From Caprimulgus europaeus (Eukaryota > Chordata > Aves > Caprimulgiformes > Caprimulgidae): 64,000 bases of DNA. Positions 62,401-64,000 of the stretch are shown piece by piece. The translations under genes and the position numbers were made by a program. How positions within the stretch are numbered: the stretch's first letter is position 1; each line of letters begins with the position of its first letter. The stretch lies in contig OU015532.1 of the NCBI GenBank assembly GCA_907165065.1, forward strand, positions 36,188,339 through 36,252,338, in the 5' to 3' direction. The notes under the pieces were generated by a model. That model was not told the origin of the DNA and did no database searches. It saw only the letters and a program-made list of their open reading frames with translations.

Positions 62401-64000
62401 TGAGTCCATAATTATGACATTTTCCTCAATGTGAAAGAACTATCTTTCTGAAATCTGGAAAAGTACTTCAGTGTATATAGCATCTGCTGACTTACAGATG
62501 TCATTCATGTTTATTTTTGAGTCTCTATATGGAAAGTTGTAGAGTTGAGCTTATTTACTGAAACAGGAGGAAATGTAAACAATAATGGATGACAAAACTG
62601 TGAAGTTTGTTGTGAACTAGAGGGTTATGTGTTATGCGAATAGGCAGTCTCATTAGTTAGTGGATAGAAAATCGAGTTCTAATCACCTTTGTGCATTATG
62701 ATTTCAAGACATTTTGCAACATCTGGAAAGAAGTGTATAATGAAGAGTTCAGATTAAAAATACTGCTTGCTTAAGGTTCAGACCTAGCTTTTCCCTCTTC
62801 CACCATTGCTACGTAGCGCTGGCACATGAGCTAGTAATAGAGCTTCAGTGTTATTTGGTCGTGCGCTTAGCCTTACAGTAAAATACATTTTAAAAAGACC
62901 GTGATGCGACCTGTCAGGTTGGGAGATTTTTGTGATGGGGAATGAGACAGTAGAGTTGGGCTAACAATGGCCAAAGCTTTGTCATTTAAGTGTTCTGGAT
63001 ATCTTCTTTTAAAAGGAAGTGTTCTGGTTATCTTATTGTAAAAGAAAAACAAGTAGAAAAGAAGAAAAATTTATGGTAAATGTTGGATTATATGCGTGCT
63101 CTGTCTGCAGTGTTGTGCACCATTGCTTCTTTAGTAAAATACAAATATTGATACAGGATTATTCTGGTTGCCTCTTGCAAGCCTTTCATGTTTGGGATAT
63201 CTCTAACAGAATGGTTGTTAATCAGTTACCATTGGTGTCAGGATGTTGAACCTGGATTAGTAAGTACAGAGTTTTGTAATACTGAAGTTGGCTAGAAAAG
63301 GGAAGAAAATATGTGCAGTGCCCAGAGTTGGATCAATATTAGATCATCCTTCATTGGTGGTAACACAGGTAAAAGTTACGTAATCTGTGACCTTTCTTGT
63401 TCTGTGAGGGACTCGGCAGACCTTGACTCTGACCGTCCGGAGAGATCTAAATGATGTTGCCAACTCCACTAGCCTGATGGAAAAGAGAGTGACTCTTTCT
63501 CTCTGGTTGCTCTTTTATTTTGTCCTTTTTCTTCTCCATCCCCATTTTCTTCTTATTTACCCTTCTTGTCTTCTGTCCAGTAAGCATCTAGTCTAGCTGG
63601 TCAAAACTTGATGTTTTATTACATGTTTTTTTCAGAATATTCCTGATAAAAATTTATGAAATTTGAGGTTGGTTAATAAAGCATCATTCAGTGCTTGGCT
63701 GCTTTTGAGGTAGGTCTGTAGAAAGACTCATCACCAGACATAAACAGCATCTTCTGCCTTGCTTTGCTTTTTGTATTGTTTCTTGCTTGATTTTCTTGTT
63801 TTGTTTTGTTTTTTAAATAATCTCTAAGTTTCTTTTCAGGATAGTTTTACTGTATTTGATATTGCTTAAAAAGTTATGATGCAGCTTTTCACCTTTATGA
63901 AACATTTTTACAATTAAAGGGAGCAAGAGGTTTTGGCAAAATGCAACCCTTCACTAATGATTTATTCTTCAGGTGCTCTATTCTCACTTTCTCCCTCTAA
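59415..64000 (+). other. GPHN: GPHN intron 1, 5' part
   Basis: From the donor to the end of the window there is no reading frame that resembles the second gephyrin exon, so the intron is longer than 4.5 kb. Its first 1.3 kb is the downstream half of the CpG island. After about 60,720 the composition drops to ordinary AT-rich intron with T-rich and TTTGG-like tracts (about 62,309-62,335 and 63,796-63,817). I see no interspersed repeat or exon in 60,720-64,000. Confidence 0.85.

Noticed and set aside
1-64000. CRISPR array, operons, tRNA or rRNA genes
   Set aside because: No regularly spaced repeats, bacterial gene organisation or recognisable tRNA/rRNA sequence. The DNA is vertebrate.

Overview
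The window is nuclear DNA from a bird. The evidence is the repeat content. There are about eleven fragments of chicken-repeat-1 (CR1) LINEs with the avian 3' ends (octamers ATTCTATG or ATTCTGTG), a solo LTR with a 6-bp target duplication as expected for an avian ERVK-type element, and a second LTR that resembles avian ERVL LTRs. The species cannot be fixed from the sequence alone.

Layout. Bases 1 to about 58,400 are AT-rich intergenic DNA. I found no convincing protein-coding exon, tRNA or rRNA there. It holds CR1 pieces (minus strand at about 6.8, 9.3 and 12.5 kb; plus strand at about 14.5, 18.9, 26.3, 29.8, 37.4, 38.6, 45.2 and 54.2 kb), the ERVK-type solo LTR at 20,895-21,288, the ERVL-type LTR at about 47,792-48,398, and simple-sequence tracts. 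It also holds a short degenerate telomere-like stretch near 10.0 kb, a strong G-quadruplex candidate at 14.67 kb and a perfect 14-bp hairpin at 22.4 kb. Bases about 58,440-60,700 form a strong CpG island.

The only gene supported is on the plus strand inside the island. An ATG at 59,345 opens 21 codons that match the start of gephyrin (GPHN), followed by a splice donor after base 59,408. The rest of the window (59,409-64,000) is the first part of GPHN intron 1. The window is therefore the 5' flank, CpG-island promoter and first coding exon of GPHN. From memory, mammalian GPHN also has a large gene-poor interval upstream, which fits the empty 58 kb seen here.

No operon-like or novel multi-gene system is visible. 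The points worth a second look are structural: the solo LTR with intact duplication, the hairpin, the G-rich tract, the telomere-like patch, an unusual CR1 5'-half fragment spanning the ORF1/ORF2 junction, CTCF-like motifs, and a long stop-free frame upstream of the gephyrin start codon.
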